Positions 17,211 to 26,786 are shown, counted from the first letter of the stretch. The stretch is DNA of 64,000 bases from Sphingomonas citricola (GCF_019429535.1 NZ_JAHXZM010000002.1:372001-436000); one strand, 5' to 3'. A program made the numbers and translations. The notes: generated by a model not told the origin, from the letters alone.

Positions 17211-17851
17211 TTCTTGGCTCCCGCGGCGTCGGCGCGGACCCAGGTGCCGCCCTGTCCAGTCGGGGTCGCGGCGCGCATGGTGTTGATCGCGCGCGAACCC
17301 GTCGCCGCGTCGTAATCGCCGCTGCCGGGTGCGCCGCGCACCAGGTCGGCAGGGTTGGCGATCATCGCGGCGAGATTGGTGTTGGTCGCGCAACCGTAGT
17401 TCGATCCGGTGTGCGCGTTGAAATTGGGGTCGTTCATCCGTGACCAGTCGGCGCAGCCGGGTACCGAAGCGCGGGTGCGGCTGACGACGATCCGTACCGT
17501 GCCGGGGGCGACCGGCGAGCCGGTCACGGGCGCCTCGTCGGACAGGAGCAGGCCGTAGCGCGCGGCGATCTGCGCGACGTCGCCGCGCGTCGCGCGAGTC
17601 GCGCCGTACGGATCGTCGAGCGCGATCGTGTCGCCGTATCCGATCCGCAGCGTGTCCATCCATCCGGTGACGCGGCGCGCCTCGTCGGGACCGATCCCCT
17701 CGGGGCCGCTCTGCACGTCGAGCGCGTAATCGGCGCGCGACACGACCGGCTGATGGACGGATTCAAGGCCGCGATTCGGCGTGCCGCAGCCCGCCAGCAG
17801 CAGTGTGGCGGCGGCGGTCGCGAAAAGAAGGGGGCGCTTGGTCATGGGCAT
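17207..17851 (-). CDS. cpaD: Pilus assembly lipoprotein CpaD
   Basis: This encodes 214 residues. The start MPMTKRPLLF at 17851 has AAAGGG just upstream; an earlier in-frame ATG (17878) overlaps the cpaC stop but gives a non-signal N-terminus. The lipobox LLLAGC marks it as an outer-membrane lipoprotein. The family motifs GTVRIVVSRTRASVPGCADWS and GCATNTNLAAMIANPADLVRG are the CpaD signature. It helps insert or stabilise the CpaC secretin. The stop overlaps the cpaE GTG. Confidence 0.93.
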   Translation of the reverse strand: MPMTKRPLLFATAAATLLLAGCGTPNRGLESVHQPVVSRADYALDVQSGPEGIGPDEARRVTGWMDTLRIGYGDTIALDDPYGATRATRGDVAQIAARYGLLLSDEAPVTGSPVAPGTVRIVVSRTRASVPGCADWSRMNDPNFNAHTGSNYGCATNTNLAAMIANPADLVRGAPGSGDYDAATGSRAINTMRAATPTGQGGTWVRADAAGAKK

Positions 17852-17877
17852 GGTCCCTTTGCTTGTCAGTGCGCGCA

Positions 17878-19560
17878 TCAGTTGATCGAGAAGCCGGGGG
17901 CGGGCGCGGGGCCCTTGCGCGTGGCGGGCTTGGCCGCCTTGCGATCGGCAGCACCCGTCGCCTGGGACTGTGCCGGGGCGGCGGGAAGCGGCTGGGGCAG
18001 CGGGCGTGCGGCGCTCGTCGTGGCGGCGGCACCGATCGCGGGGGCCGCGGCCGGGGCGACCTGCATCGTCGGCTTGGGCCGTTCGGCCGCGCTCTGGCCG
18101 TCGGTCAATTGTCCGAGCAGCACGCGCTGTAGGTCGGTCGGCGCCTTGTAGCCATCGGTCGGCAGCGCGATGTCGGTCCCGTTGACCGGCTTCACCAGAT
18201 ACGGCGTGATGATGATGACCAGCTCGGTCTCGTTGCGCTGGAATGCGTTCGAGCGGAACAAGGCGCCGAGCACGGGCACGTCGCCGACCCCGGGGGTCTT
18301 CGAGAAATTGTTGTAATGGTTGTTGGACATCAGCCCGGCGATCATGAAGCTCTGGCCCGAGCCGAGTTCCACCGTCGTCTCGGCGCGGCGCGTGGTGAGC
18401 GCGGGGATCTGCGTGCCGCCGAAGGGGACTGCGTTCGAATAATCGAGGTTCGACACCTCGGGACGGACCCGCAGCGAGATGCGGCCGTCGGACAGGACGG
18501 TCGGTGTATAGGCGAGGCTGACGCCGAATTCCTTGTACTCGATCGATACCGAGCCTAGCCCCTGCGCGATCGGGATCGGGATCTCGCCGCCCGCGAGGAA
18601 GGTGCCCGTTTCGCCCGACAGCGCGGTCAGGTTCGGGTTGGCGAGCAGCGTGACCTGGCCGTTCTGTTCGCCGAGGTCGATCGCGGACAGGACGTCGAGG
18701 CCCAACAACTTGCCCGCCAGCCCGATCGACGTGCGCGCGGTCGTCGGACGGTCGTTGTTGAACGAATAGGAACTGCCCGAATTGGGATACACGAACTGCC
18801 CGGTCTTCGGATTGAACGGCAGGTTCACCGAACCTGCCGGCAGCCCGTAGCGCGACGATGCGTCGACGAGCGGAAAGCCCGAGGTGTCCGCGTTGCCGAT
18901 CGTACCGGGCACGCGGCCCGAACCGATGCTGAAATTGAACCCGTTGGTCGTGTCGCGCGTCAGCAGGTTGTTGCCGATGTTCTTCAGGAAGCTGCGGTTC
19001 ACTTCCGCGAACTTGACCTGGAGATTGACCTGCAGCGGCGTCGCGGTGCGCAGGCGGCTGAGTACCTTCGTATTCTCCCCCACGAACGCGGCGACGAGCT
19101 TCTCGGCTTCCGCGCCGTCCTCGGGGCCGCGCACGGTACCGGTCAGCAGCACCATGCCGTTCATCGTCGTCGCGGTGATCTGCGCGTCGGGCATCGCGAG
19201 GTTGAGCATCGACTGGATCGAGTCGTAATTATTGCCGACGCGTACGGTCGCGGCGTAGACGACCGCGCCGCCCTTCGCGGTCGCCGACACCGTTGTCTCC
19301 CCCGGCTTCTTGCCGAAGACGTAGAGCTGGGTCGGCGAACGGACCTGAACGTCGGCGATGTCCGGGTTGGCGACGAACAGGTCGCTCATCGGGCGTGCCA
19401 GGGTGACGAGGCGGCCGCGGTTGGTGGATACCTGCACCGTGCCGCCGTTGGTCGTGGCGACGCCCGATTGGGCGGGGGCGGCGGCCGGCGTGGCGGCGAT
19501 GGCTGCACTCGCGAGTGCGAGCGCCAGCGGCCAGCCGAGCGGCGTGGTCGAGAAACGCAT
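17878..19560 (-). CDS. cpaC: Pilus outer-membrane secretin CpaC/RcpA
   Basis: This encodes 560 residues: a signal peptide (cleavage near AAPAQ, about residue 30), an N-terminal pilus/BON-like region (about 45-190, DLFVANPDIADVQV), and then the secretin domain with the VPVLGALFRS...NETELVIIITPYLVKP end that is diagnostic of secretins. It would form the outer-membrane channel of the Tad pilus. The last ~80 residues are a Pro/Ala-rich extension. The ATG at 19560 has GGAGGG upstream at 8 bases, overlapping the cpaB end. Confidence 0.94.
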   Translation of the reverse strand: MRFSTTPLGWPLALALASAAIAATPAAAPAQSGVATTNGGTVQVSTNRGRLVTLARPMSDLFVANPDIADVQVRSPTQLYVFGKKPGETTVSATAKGGAVVYAATVRVGNNYDSIQSMLNLAMPDAQITATTMNGMVLLTGTVRGPEDGAEAEKLVAAFVGENTKVLSRLRTATPLQVNLQVKFAEVNRSFLKNIGNNLLTRDTTNGFNFSIGSGRVPGTIGNADTSGFPLVDASSRYGLPAGSVNLPFNPKTGQFVYPNSGSSYSFNNDRPTTARTSIGLAGKLLGLDVLSAIDLGEQNGQVTLLANPNLTALSGETGTFLAGGEIPIPIAQGLGSVSIEYKEFGVSLAYTPTVLSDGRISLRVRPEVSNLDYSNAVPFGGTQIPALTTRRAETTVELGSGQSFMIAGLMSNNHYNNFSKTPGVGDVPVLGALFRSNAFQRNETELVIIITPYLVKPVNGTDIALPTDGYKAPTDLQRVLLGQLTDGQSAAERPKPTMQVAPAAAPAIGAAATTSAARPLPQPLPAAPAQSQATGAADRKAAKPATRKGPAPAPGFSIN

Positions 19561-19562
19561 GC

Positions 19563-20603
19563 TCACTTCCCTCCGACCGGAACTTCGGTCACGTTGTTGC
19601 CGCGGGCGATCCGAACGACCGGCCCCGCTGGTCTCGGTGCCGCGGCGGGCGCGCCGATCCCTTGAACCTGTGGTGCTGCCATCGACGGTGCGGGCGCAGC
19701 GCCCATCCCCGAGCTGGGCTTGCCGGGCACCGTGCGGCGCTGGAAGCGCGAGATGTCGGCCCCCGTCATGAAGCTGCCCGCGCCCGATTGCGGCATGCTG
19801 GCCGCCTGGGCGAGCACCGCCTTCTCGTTCTTGCCGTCGCCAACGCTCAACTGACCCGAGGCGATCGCCTCCTCCAGCTGCCCCGCATTGTCCGCGATCG
19901 AGCGCAGCGACAGCGAGAGGTTGCCGAGCGTCTGCGCCAGCTCGATCTGCTCGGCGATCTTGGGCGTCGCCTCGACCGTCACGGTCGAGAAGGTCTTGAC
20001 AATGGTGTTGCCCTTGTCGTCCTTCTCATCGCTGGTGCGCTGATCGGTGGCGAGGACGCGCAGGTTGCGGATCACCGTCTCGCTGGTCTTGAGCGGGGGG
20101 CCATCGCCGCCGCCCTCGACCGACTGCGTCAGGATCAGGTCGATGTGATCGCCGGGAAAGACGAAGCCCGCGACCGAAGTCTGCGCCGAGACGGGAACGG
20201 TGACCGCGCGCATCCCGGCGCCGAGCGCGGCGGCGAGGAAGCCGCGATCGCCGGGCTTCACCAGCGCGCCCTGCGTGACCGGCTGCCCCGCGGTGATCGG
20301 CAGGCGGACGACGGTGCCGAGCAGTTTCGACATGTCGGTGCCGTCTTTCTTGAAATAGGCGTTCTCGACCAGTTCCTTGGGCCAGGGCTGGAATTTCAGC
20401 GCCGTCGCGTCGAGGATCGTGCCGACCGGCAGCGCGCGCGTCGCCACCAGCACCTCGGGCCCATCGGGCACGACCGGTGCGGGCATCGCGACCGCGGCGG
20501 CGGCGGGTGCCGCGCTGCCTGCCATCAGCGTGCGCGCCATGAAGGCGGTGATCGCCGCCACGAACAGCGCGCCGACCAGCAGAACCACCTTGCGACTATC
20601 CAT
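19563..20603 (-). CDS. cpaB: Pilus assembly protein CpaB/RcpC
   Basis: This encodes 346 residues: one N-terminal membrane segment (VVLLVGALFVAAITAFMA), a SAF domain (about 50-115, VLVATRALPVGTILDATAL), and the RcpC/CpaB region with VFPGDHIDLILTQS and ETVIRNLRVLATDQ. It is periplasmic and partners the secretin. The tail after ~270 is Pro/Ala/Gly-rich. A ribosome site (AAGG) lies upstream of the ATG. It is second in the cluster, 63 bases after cpaA. Confidence 0.93.
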   Translation of the reverse strand: MDSRKVVLLVGALFVAAITAFMARTLMAGSAAPAAAAVAMPAPVVPDGPEVLVATRALPVGTILDATALKFQPWPKELVENAYFKKDGTDMSKLLGTVVRLPITAGQPVTQGALVKPGDRGFLAAALGAGMRAVTVPVSAQTSVAGFVFPGDHIDLILTQSVEGGGDGPPLKTSETVIRNLRVLATDQRTSDEKDDKGNTIVKTFSTVTVEATPKIAEQIELAQTLGNLSLSLRSIADNAGQLEEAIASGQLSVGDGKNEKAVLAQAASMPQSGAGSFMTGADISRFQRRTVPGKPSSGMGAAPAPSMAAPQVQGIGAPAAAPRPAGPVVRIARGNNVTEVPVGGK

Positions 20604-20666
20604 CGTATGCCTTGCCCCTTGTTCCTGGCCGAGCGGCGGAACGGTCGATTCTCTCGACCTGCATGA

Positions 20667-21140
20667 TTACGTAAATTGGTTAACGAGCGGTTCGCGCAGC
20701 GCGAGAAGTCCGGCAAAGGCGATCGCGACGCCGTACGGTATTTCGATCGCGCCTTCGCGCTTGAGCAATTTGTGCTCGATGACGAAGGCGAGCGTCAGCG
20801 CGCCGCCCGCGATCGACATGACGATCAGCATGTTCATGACCGCGAGCGGCGCGAGCCACAGCGCCAGCGCGCCGATCAGCTTGACGTCGCCGCCGCCCAT
20901 CTGGCCGAGCGCGAACGCGCCGCAGAACAGTGCGAACGCGATCAAAGCGACTCCCAATTGGATCGCCATCATCGGCCAGGGATCGAGCCCGACCGCGACC
21001 CACCACAACGGCGCCAGCAGCGCGATCGCCGCGTTCTTCCAATTGGCGATCTCGCGCCGGCGTGCGTCCTCGATGCCGGCCGATACCAGCAGCAGCGCCA
21101 GACACACGGGCAATGCCCAGACCAGAATGCTCCACCCCAT
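20667..21140 (-). CDS. cpaA: Prepilin peptidase (A24 family) CpaA
   Basis: This is a 157-residue polytopic aspartic peptidase that cleaves the leader of Flp-type prepilins. Both catalytic Asp regions are visible: GIEDARRREIANW after the first helix and the GxGD-type motif MGGGDVKLIGAL. It has no N-methylation domain, as expected for the Tad type. It is the first gene of the cluster; no flp/pilA pilin gene precedes it, only a 41-base gap to a divergent hydrolase gene. Confidence 0.92.
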   Translation of the reverse strand: MGWSILVWALPVCLALLLVSAGIEDARRREIANWKNAAIALLAPLWWVAVGLDPWPMMAIQLGVALIAFALFCGAFALGQMGGGDVKLIGALALWLAPLAVMNMLIVMSIAGGALTLAFVIEHKLLKREGAIEIPYGVAIAFAGLLALREPLVNQFT

Positions 21141-21181
21141 GATTTGGGTGGCTAGACGATATGCCTTAGGAAACCGTAACC

Positions 21182-22129
21182 ATGCCCGGGATGAGCCGTT
21201 ATGCCGCCTTTCGCCGCACGATCCCGACCGAAGCGCGCGTCTCGACCTGGCACGCCGCCGACGGCTGGCCGATCCGCCGGTTCGACTGGCCGGCCGAGCA
21301 GCCGCGCGGCGCCATCCTGTTCCAGACCGGGCGCGGCGACGTGTTCGAAAAATATCTGGAGGCGTTCGCGCACTGGCACGACGCGGGCTGGTCGGTCAGC
21401 GCGTTCGACTGGCGCGGGCAGGGCGGGTCGGGGCGGCTGTCGGCCGACCCCAATGTCGGCCACGCCGATGATTTCGCGCCGTGGATCGCCGACTTGGGCG
21501 TCTTCTGGCGCGGCTGGGCGGCAGAGAACGAGGGGCCGCGCGTCGTCGTCGGGCACTCGATGGGCGGGTTCCTGGTGCTGCGCGCGCTCGTCGACCGGGC
21601 GATCGCGGCCGACGCGGCGGTGCTGGTCGCGCCGATGCTGGGGCTGCGTTCGCCGGTGGGGGCTAGGGCGGGCGGATGGCTCGCCGCGCTGATGCGGCGG
21701 GTCGGCGATCCGGCACGTGCGGCGTGGAAGGGGCACGAGAAGCCGGGTGTCCGCGTCAATCGTCAATCGATCCTGACGGCGGACGCCGAGCGCTATTCCG
21801 ACGAGGATTGGTGGTACGCGAAGGCGCCCGAGCTACGGCTTGGGCCGCCGAGTTGGGCATGGCTGGCGGAAGCGTTCGCGGCTACCGACCGGCTGCGTCG
21901 TGATCCGGCACTGACGCGGATGGCGGTGCCGACGCTGATGCTGCTCGCCGAGCGCGACGCGCTGGTCGATTCGGCCGCGGCGGCTGCAATTGGGGCGCGA
22001 TTGCCGGACGCTGAGATCCTGCGCTTCGGTGCCGAGGCCGCGCACGAGCTGCTGCGCGAGGCCGATCTGGTGCGCGACCGGGCGCTGGCGGCGATCGACG
22101 CGTTTCTGGACGCGCGGCTGCGGCGATGA
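21182..22129 (+). CDS. Alpha/beta hydrolase (lysophospholipase-like)
   Basis: This is a 315-residue member of the serine aminopeptidase/monoglyceride-lipase group. The nucleophile elbow is VVGHSMGGFL, the catalytic Asp is probably in LLAERDALVD, and the His is in GAEAAHELLRE. The RGQGGSGR oxyanion-side motif and the long lid (about 160-240) fit PldB-type lysophospholipases; the substrate is not known. It is cytoplasmic with no signal peptide. The ATG is preceded by AGGA at a long spacing. It overlaps the next gene by 4 bases. Confidence 0.88.
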   Translation: MPGMSRYAAFRRTIPTEARVSTWHAADGWPIRRFDWPAEQPRGAILFQTGRGDVFEKYLEAFAHWHDAGWSVSAFDWRGQGGSGRLSADPNVGHADDFAPWIADLGVFWRGWAAENEGPRVVVGHSMGGFLVLRALVDRAIAADAAVLVAPMLGLRSPVGARAGGWLAALMRRVGDPARAAWKGHEKPGVRVNRQSILTADAERYSDEDWWYAKAPELRLGPPSWAWLAEAFAATDRLRRDPALTRMAVPTLMLLAERDALVDSAAAAAIGARLPDAEILRFGAEAAHELLREADLVRDRALAAIDAFLDARLRR

Positions 22130-23208
22130 AGTACGACATCGCGATCGTCGGGGCGGGCATCGCCGGGACGAGCCTTGCCGCGGCGATCGGTGACCGGGCG
22201 CGGGTCGTGCTGCTCGAGGGCGAGGATCGGCCGGGATATCACGCGACCGGACGCTCGGCGGCATTCTGGTCGGAGACATACGGCGGGCCGGCGATCCAGC
22301 CGCTGACCACCGCGTCGGGGCCGATGCTGAGGGGCGGCGGCTATCTGGAGCCGCTCGGATCGCTGCACATCGGCCGCGACGACGACGCCGCCGCGATCGA
22401 GGCGTTCATGGGCGAATTCGCCGACACGCCGGTCGCGCTGGAACGGGTCGATCCGGCAACGCTGGTTCCGGGGATCAGGCCCGAGTGGCGGCACGGCGTG
22501 ATGGAGGCGACGTGCGCCTATATCGACGTTGGCCGCCTTCACGCCGACCTGCTGTCCGCTGCCCGGCGGAGCGGGGCGGTGGTCGAGACCGGTGCCCGGC
22601 TCGCTGATGCCGCGCGGAGCGGCGGGGGGTGGACAATCACGACCAGCGACGGCCGACGGTTCTGCGCCGACGTGCTGGTCGATGCCGCGGGTGCCTGGGC
22701 CGATGCGGTGGCCGACGCGGCGGGCGTGCCGCCAATCGGGATACAAGCGTATCGTCGCACGATGGTGCAAATGCTGACCGATCCGCCTGCCCCCGCCGGT
22801 CTGCCGCACGTCGCCGACATCGCCGGGCGGTTCTATTTCAAGCCGGAGGCGGGAGGGCGGCTGTGGCTGAGCCCGCACGACGAGACGCCGGTCGACCCGC
22901 ACGACGTGGCGCCCGAGGAAATCGACGTCGCGGTCGCGATCGACCGGTTCGAGGGCGTGGTCGACTGGCGCGTCGAAAAGGTCGAACGCCGCTGGGCGGG
23001 ATTGCGCTCGTTTGCGCCCGACCGCGTGCCGGTCTATGGCTTCGACGCGCGCGTACCGGGGTTTTTCTGGTTCGCGGGGCAGGGCGGGTTCGGCATCCAG
23101 ACCGCGCCCGCGGCGGCCGCGATCGGTGCCGCGCTGTCGGTCGGCGGCGACATGCCCGCGGGCGTCGACCCGGACCGCTACGCCGCGACGCGGTTCGCGC
23201 CGACCTAG
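22126..23208 (+). CDS. FAD-dependent oxidoreductase (DAO family)
   Basis: This encodes 360 residues. The N-terminal dinucleotide-binding GAGIAGTSLAA motif sits in the first 20 residues, with the acidic residue LLEGED at the end of beta 2. The C-terminal FWFAGQGGFGIQTAPAAA is the family's flavin-contact segment. Fold family: D-amino-acid oxidase/glycine oxidase/glycerol-3-phosphate dehydrogenase. The conserved HATGRSAAFWSETYGG resembles D-amino-acid dehydrogenases and glycine oxidase-like proteins, but the substrate cannot be read from sequence. It is coupled to the hydrolase by ATGA overlap, and its stop overlaps the convergent EamA gene. Confidence 0.88.
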   Translation: MKYDIAIVGAGIAGTSLAAAIGDRARVVLLEGEDRPGYHATGRSAAFWSETYGGPAIQPLTTASGPMLRGGGYLEPLGSLHIGRDDDAAAIEAFMGEFADTPVALERVDPATLVPGIRPEWRHGVMEATCAYIDVGRLHADLLSAARRSGAVVETGARLADAARSGGGWTITTSDGRRFCADVLVDAAGAWADAVADAAGVPPIGIQAYRRTMVQMLTDPPAPAGLPHVADIAGRFYFKPEAGGRLWLSPHDETPVDPHDVAPEEIDVAVAIDRFEGVVDWRVEKVERRWAGLRSFAPDRVPVYGFDARVPGFFWFAGQGGFGIQTAPAAAAIGAALSVGGDMPAGVDPDRYAATRFAPT

Positions 23209-24092
23209 GCCTGCTCGCGCTCGGCGAGGAGCGCGGTCCTGGGCCTCGCGCGCATCGCGACGACGAGCACGCCGAGCAGCGCGAGCGCGGCGCCCGCGAT
23301 CATGCGGCGATCGAGGTGATCGCCGGTCAGCGCGACCCCGAACGCGATCGTCGCGAGCGGCGTCATCAGCGTCAACGGCGCGAGCAGATTGGCCTCGTAC
23401 CGGCGAATCAGCGCGTAATAGCTGGTGTGCGCGACGACCGATACGACGAGCGCGGCGAACAGCACCGCGGCGACGAACGGCCAGCCGATCGCGACCGCGC
23501 TCGCCCACTGGCCGCGCTCGAACAGTGCCGAGCCGAGCGCGAGCGGCAGGCACGATACGACACCGACCCACGCCTGGAACCGCAGGGGCGCGACGTCCTC
23601 GACCTGCTTCATCATCACCGCGCCAAGCGAGCCGGCGAACGCCGCGCCGACGATGAACCACAGCCCGGCCGACAGGGCGACGCCATTAGGGTTCCACACC
23701 ACGATCACCACCCCGGCGAGCGTCAGCGCGATGCCCAGCCCACGCCGCAGGCGGATGCGCTCGCCCAGCAGCACGATCGACAGCAACGTCGTGAACGGCA
23801 CGCCGATCTGGATCACGATCGCGGCGGAGGAGGGCGAGGCGGTCTGCAATCCGATGAACAAAAGCGCGAAATTACCCGCACCCATCAGCAGCCCGATCGT
23901 CGCCACCCGCAGCCGCGGGCGCGGCATCGGCAACAGCCACGGCAGCGTCGAGATCACCACGACCGCGAAGCGGACCGCGGCGAAGAACAGCGGCGGCACG
24001 TGCCACGCGCCCACGACGATCTTGCTGAGCACGTTGCTGTAGCCCCAGGCGAGGCAGACCAGCAGCAGGATCAGGAAGTCGCGCGCGCGCAT
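23205..24092 (-). CDS. EamA-type (DMT) membrane transporter
   Basis: This encodes 295 residues with ten predicted transmembrane helices in two EamA repeats; the first begins LLLVCLAWGYSNVLSK, and the second has GPxE-like sequence near the C-terminus. DMT proteins export metabolites such as amino acids or take up small solutes; the substrate is unknown. The last gene of the ispH-thrB-rnhA string, 13 bases after rnhA, so it is probably co-transcribed. Confidence 0.88.
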   Translation of the reverse strand: MRARDFLILLLVCLAWGYSNVLSKIVVGAWHVPPLFFAAVRFAVVVISTLPWLLPMPRPRLRVATIGLLMGAGNFALLFIGLQTASPSSAAIVIQIGVPFTTLLSIVLLGERIRLRRGLGIALTLAGVVIVVWNPNGVALSAGLWFIVGAAFAGSLGAVMMKQVEDVAPLRFQAWVGVVSCLPLALGSALFERGQWASAVAIGWPFVAAVLFAALVVSVVAHTSYYALIRRYEANLLAPLTLMTPLATIAFGVALTGDHLDRRMIAGAALALLGVLVVAMRARPRTALLAEREQA

Positions 24093-24105
24093 GGAATCCG
24101 GCCGG

Positions 24106-24588
24106 TCAGGCGGCGGCGCGCGGGCGCTTGGCGATCGCGACCGCGGCGTCGCTGGCGAGCTTGTCGACGCGTTCGTTGTCGGGGTGGCCGGCGTGACCCT
24201 TGACCCATTTCCACTCGATCCGATGCGGTTTCGCGGCGGCGAGCAGCGCCTGCCACAGCTCGGCGTTCTTGACGGGCTTCTTGTCGGCGGTGCGCCAGCC
24301 GTTCTTCTGCCAGCCGTGGATCCACTTGGTCAGGCCATCCATGACGTAGCGGCTGTCGGTCGACAGCGTCACGCGGCACGGCCGCTTCAATGCCTTCAGC
24401 CCCTCGATCGCCGCGGTCAGCTCCATCCGGTTGTTGGTGGTCGGGTTTTCCGCCCCCGACAGCTCCTTCTCGGTTTCGCCCATGCGCAGCAGCGCGCCCC
24501 AGCCGCCCGGGCCGGGATTGCCCTTGCACGCGCCATCGGTGGCGATCTCGACCAGCGGGAGTTCGGTCGGCGTAGATTCGGTGGTCAT
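24106..24588 (-). CDS. rnhA: Ribonuclease HI
   Basis: Degrades the RNA strand of RNA-DNA hybrids. It is 160 residues from ATG 24588, which overlaps the thrB stop by 4 bases. The catalytic quartet is clear: Asp18 ([16 protein letters not shown]), Glu56 ([13 protein letters not shown]), Asp78 ([11 protein letters not shown]) and Asp142, with the His of [14 protein letters not shown] longer open frame to 24735 is an artefact. Synteny with ispH and thrB is common in alphaproteobacteria. Confidence 0.96.
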   Translation of the reverse strand: MTTESTPTELPLVEIATDGACKGNPGPGGWGALLRMGETEKELSGAENPTTNNRMELTAAIEGLKALKRPCRVTLSTDSRYVMDGLTKWIHGWQKNGWRTADKKPVKNAELWQALLAAAKPHRIEWKWVKGHAGHPDNERVDKLASDAAVAIAKRPRAAA

Positions 24589-25556
24589 CGGTCGTTCTTC
24601 ATGTGAGCAGGAAGCAGGTCGGGCGCGTAATGCGCGAGCCGGCGCAGGTAAGCGAGCGGGTCCTTGCGCGTCACCAGCGCGTCGGCGGGCGTGTTGAGCC
24701 AGTCCCACGCGCGGCTGAGTGCGAAGCGCAGGCACGCGCCCGCCGCGAGCGTCGGAAAGGCATCGCGCTCGGCCGGCGAGAGCGGGAAATGGCGCTCGTA
24801 ACCCGCGAACAACGCATCACCGATCGCGGCCTCGTAGCGCACGCCCGACGCATCGAAGCCCCATGCGCTGTGCGTGATCGCGAGGTCGAACACGCGGGTG
24901 TCGGTGCAGGCGAAGTAGAAATCGATCAGCCCCGACACGCGGTCGCCGCGCATCAGCACGTTGTCGGGAAACAGGTCGGCATGGATCGCGCAGGTGTCGA
25001 GCGTGTCGCGCGGCCAGCGTGCGAGGATGTGATCGAGCGCGTGGTCGAGCGCGTCGTGAAGACCGGGCGCGATCGTGTCGAGGTCGCGCCCGCAGCGTGC
25101 GAACAGCGGACGCCAGGTGTCGACCCCCATCGTGTTCGGGCGGGTGAGCGCGAAATCGCCGACCGCGCGGTGCATCTGCGCGAGCGCCTCGCCCGCGGCG
25201 AGTGCCTGCGCCGGCGTCGGATGCGACAGCGACACGCCGGGCAGGAAACGGATCAGGCAGGCGGGGCGGCCCTCCAATTGCTGGATCGACTGGCCTTCGC
25301 GATCGGGAATCGCGGGCGGCACCGGCAAGCCCTTCGCCGCGAGATGGTCGAGCAGCGCCATGAAGAAGGGCAGGTCGTCTGCCGCCACGCGGCGCTCGTA
25401 GAGCGTCAGGATGTAGCGACCGGCGGTCGTATCGACGAGATAGTTGGAATTCTCCACCCCTTCGGCGATCCCCTTTGCGGAGACGAGGTCGCCGACGTCG
25501 TAGCGCGTCAGAAATTTGCTCAATGCCTCGGCGGAGACGTGCGTGTAGACGGCCAT
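24585..25556 (-). CDS. thrB: Homoserine kinase (type II, ThrB-like)
   Basis: This 323-residue protein has the aminoglycoside phosphotransferase fold and converts homoserine to O-phosphohomoserine for threonine synthesis. It starts [16 protein letters not shown], with GGGGGAG 7 bases before ATG 25556. Kinase motifs: the [10 protein letters not shown] nucleotide loop, [13 protein letters not shown] (the Brenner-like catalytic HxDxxxxN) and [11 protein letters not shown] with the metal-binding Asp. It is coupled to rnhA by overlap. Confidence 0.94.
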   Translation of the reverse strand: MAVYTHVSAEALSKFLTRYDVGDLVSAKGIAEGVENSNYLVDTTAGRYILTLYERRVAADDLPFFMALLDHLAAKGLPVPPAIPDREGQSIQQLEGRPACLIRFLPGVSLSHPTPAQALAAGEALAQMHRAVGDFALTRPNTMGVDTWRPLFARCGRDLDTIAPGLHDALDHALDHILARWPRDTLDTCAIHADLFPDNVLMRGDRVSGLIDFYFACTDTRVFDLAITHSAWGFDASGVRYEAAIGDALFAGYERHFPLSPAERDAFPTLAAGACLRFALSRAWDWLNTPADALVTRKDPLAYLRRLAHYAPDLLPAHMKNDR

Positions 25557-25570
25557 GCTCAATCTCCCCC

Positions 25571-25604
25571 GCGTCGAAAGGTCACAAAGGTCACAGTCCG
25601 ACGC
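25571..25604. repeat. Palindrome enclosing two tandem AAAGGTCAC units, upstream of thrB
   Basis: AAAGGTCAC occurs twice head to tail (25577-25585, 25586-25594) between the inverted arms GCGTCG (25571-25576) and CGACGC (25599-25604). On the thrB strand this reads as two TGACCTTTG repeats inside a hairpin, just ahead of the ribosome-binding site. It could be a leader hairpin or a protein-binding site. Confidence 0.55.
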
Positions 25605-25680
25605 GGGTGCGCGCGCCCGCCCGCGCGCTCGCGATCACCACTGAGGCGTGGCACAGGCCGCGCGTGTAGGACAGCCGCGT

Positions 25681-26655
25681 TCAGGCGGCGGCGTCGAGCC
25701 CGCGCGGCAGCTTGAACGCGATCGACTCGCGCGTCGTCTCGACCTCGCGCTCGATCACGTCGAAGCGCGTGGCGAGCCGGTCGACCAGTTCGCGCACCAG
25801 CAACTCGGGCGCGGATGCGCCCGCGGTGATGCCCAATGTGCCGACGCCGTCGAGGAACGACCAGTCGAGTTCGGCCGCACGCTGGATCAGCGCGGCGCGC
25901 ACGCCCTGCCGCTCGGCAACCTCGACCAGCCGGACCGAGTTCGACGAATTGGGCGCGCCGATCACCAGCACCGCGTCGCACGAATCCGCGATCGCCTTGA
26001 CCGCGGCCTGGCGGTTCGAGGTCGCGTAGCAGATGTCCTCGCCGCGCGGCGCGTCGATCGAGGGGTAGCGCGCGTGGAGCGCCGACACGATCGCGGCGGT
26101 ATCGTCGACCGACAGCGTGGTCTGCGTCAGGAAGGCGACATTCTGCGCGTCGGGCAGGTCGAGCGCCGCGACGTCCTCGACCGTCTCGACCAGGGTCATC
26201 GAGCCCGCGGGCACCTGTCCAAAGGTGCCGATGACTTCCGGGTGGCCGGCATGGCCGACGAAGACGATGTGGCGGCCCGCCGCGACCAGCCGTTCGGCCT
26301 GGCGGTGGACCTTGGAGACGAGCGGGCAGGTCGCGTCGAGGTAGCTGAGGCCACGATCCTGCGCCTCGGCGGGTACCGACTTGGGCACGCCGTGCGCGGA
26401 GAAGACGACGTTGGCGTCGTCGGGCACCTCGTCCAGTTCCTCGACGAACACCGCGCCCTTCGCCTTCAGCGCGTCGACCACGAACTTGTTGTGGACGATC
26501 TCGTGCCGGACGTAGACGGGCGCGCCGTGCTTCTCGAGCGCGAGTTCGACGATGCGGATCGCGCGGTCGACGCCGGCGCAGAAGCCGCGCGGCGCCGCGA
26601 TCATCAACTCCAGCGGGCGGCGCGTGGGGGCGGTGAGATCAGCGATGTCGGACAT
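25681..26655 (-). CDS. ispH: 4-hydroxy-3-methylbut-2-enyl diphosphate reductase
   Basis: The last enzyme of the MEP isoprenoid pathway; a [4Fe-4S] protein making IPP and DMAPP. It is 324 residues from ATG 26655 (MSDIADLTA). The three cluster cysteines lie in [27 protein letters not shown] and [32 protein letters not shown] and the [16 protein letters not shown] substrate motif are all intact. The frame is open to 26814, but that extension is antisense to the neighbour's start. First gene of the ispH-thrB-rnhA-eamA unit. Confidence 0.96.
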   Translation of the reverse strand: MSDIADLTAPTRRPLELMIAAPRGFCAGVDRAIRIVELALEKHGAPVYVRHEIVHNKFVVDALKAKGAVFVEELDEVPDDANVVFSAHGVPKSVPAEAQDRGLSYLDATCPLVSKVHRQAERLVAAGRHIVFVGHAGHPEVIGTFGQVPAGSMTLVETVEDVAALDLPDAQNVAFLTQTTLSVDDTAAIVSALHARYPSIDAPRGEDICYATSNRQAAVKAIADSCDAVLVIGAPNSSNSVRLVEVAERQGVRAALIQRAAELDWSFLDGVGTLGITAGASAPELLVRELVDRLATRFDVIEREVETTRESIAFKLPRGLDAAA

Positions 26656-26786
26656 GCGCGCCCATGTACGCCAATGCTTGCTCCGGCGAAAGGCGGTTCC
26701 TATGGTGCGTGGCGAGCGGGGCCGGCCTTTCCAGATGGGGAGGCGGTCCCGTCGCGTATTCGCTTCTTGTACCAGGAACGCTGCCT

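Noticed and set aside
20640-20690. CtrA-like TTAA half-sites near the cpaA/cpaB junction
   Set aside because: The second half-site does not fit TTAA-N7-TTAA, and the position is inside the cpaA end.
21793-23661. A 622-codon minus-strand frame
   Set aside because: Antisense to the hydrolase and FAD oxidoreductase genes; Arg/Asp-rich and repetitive; no start signal.
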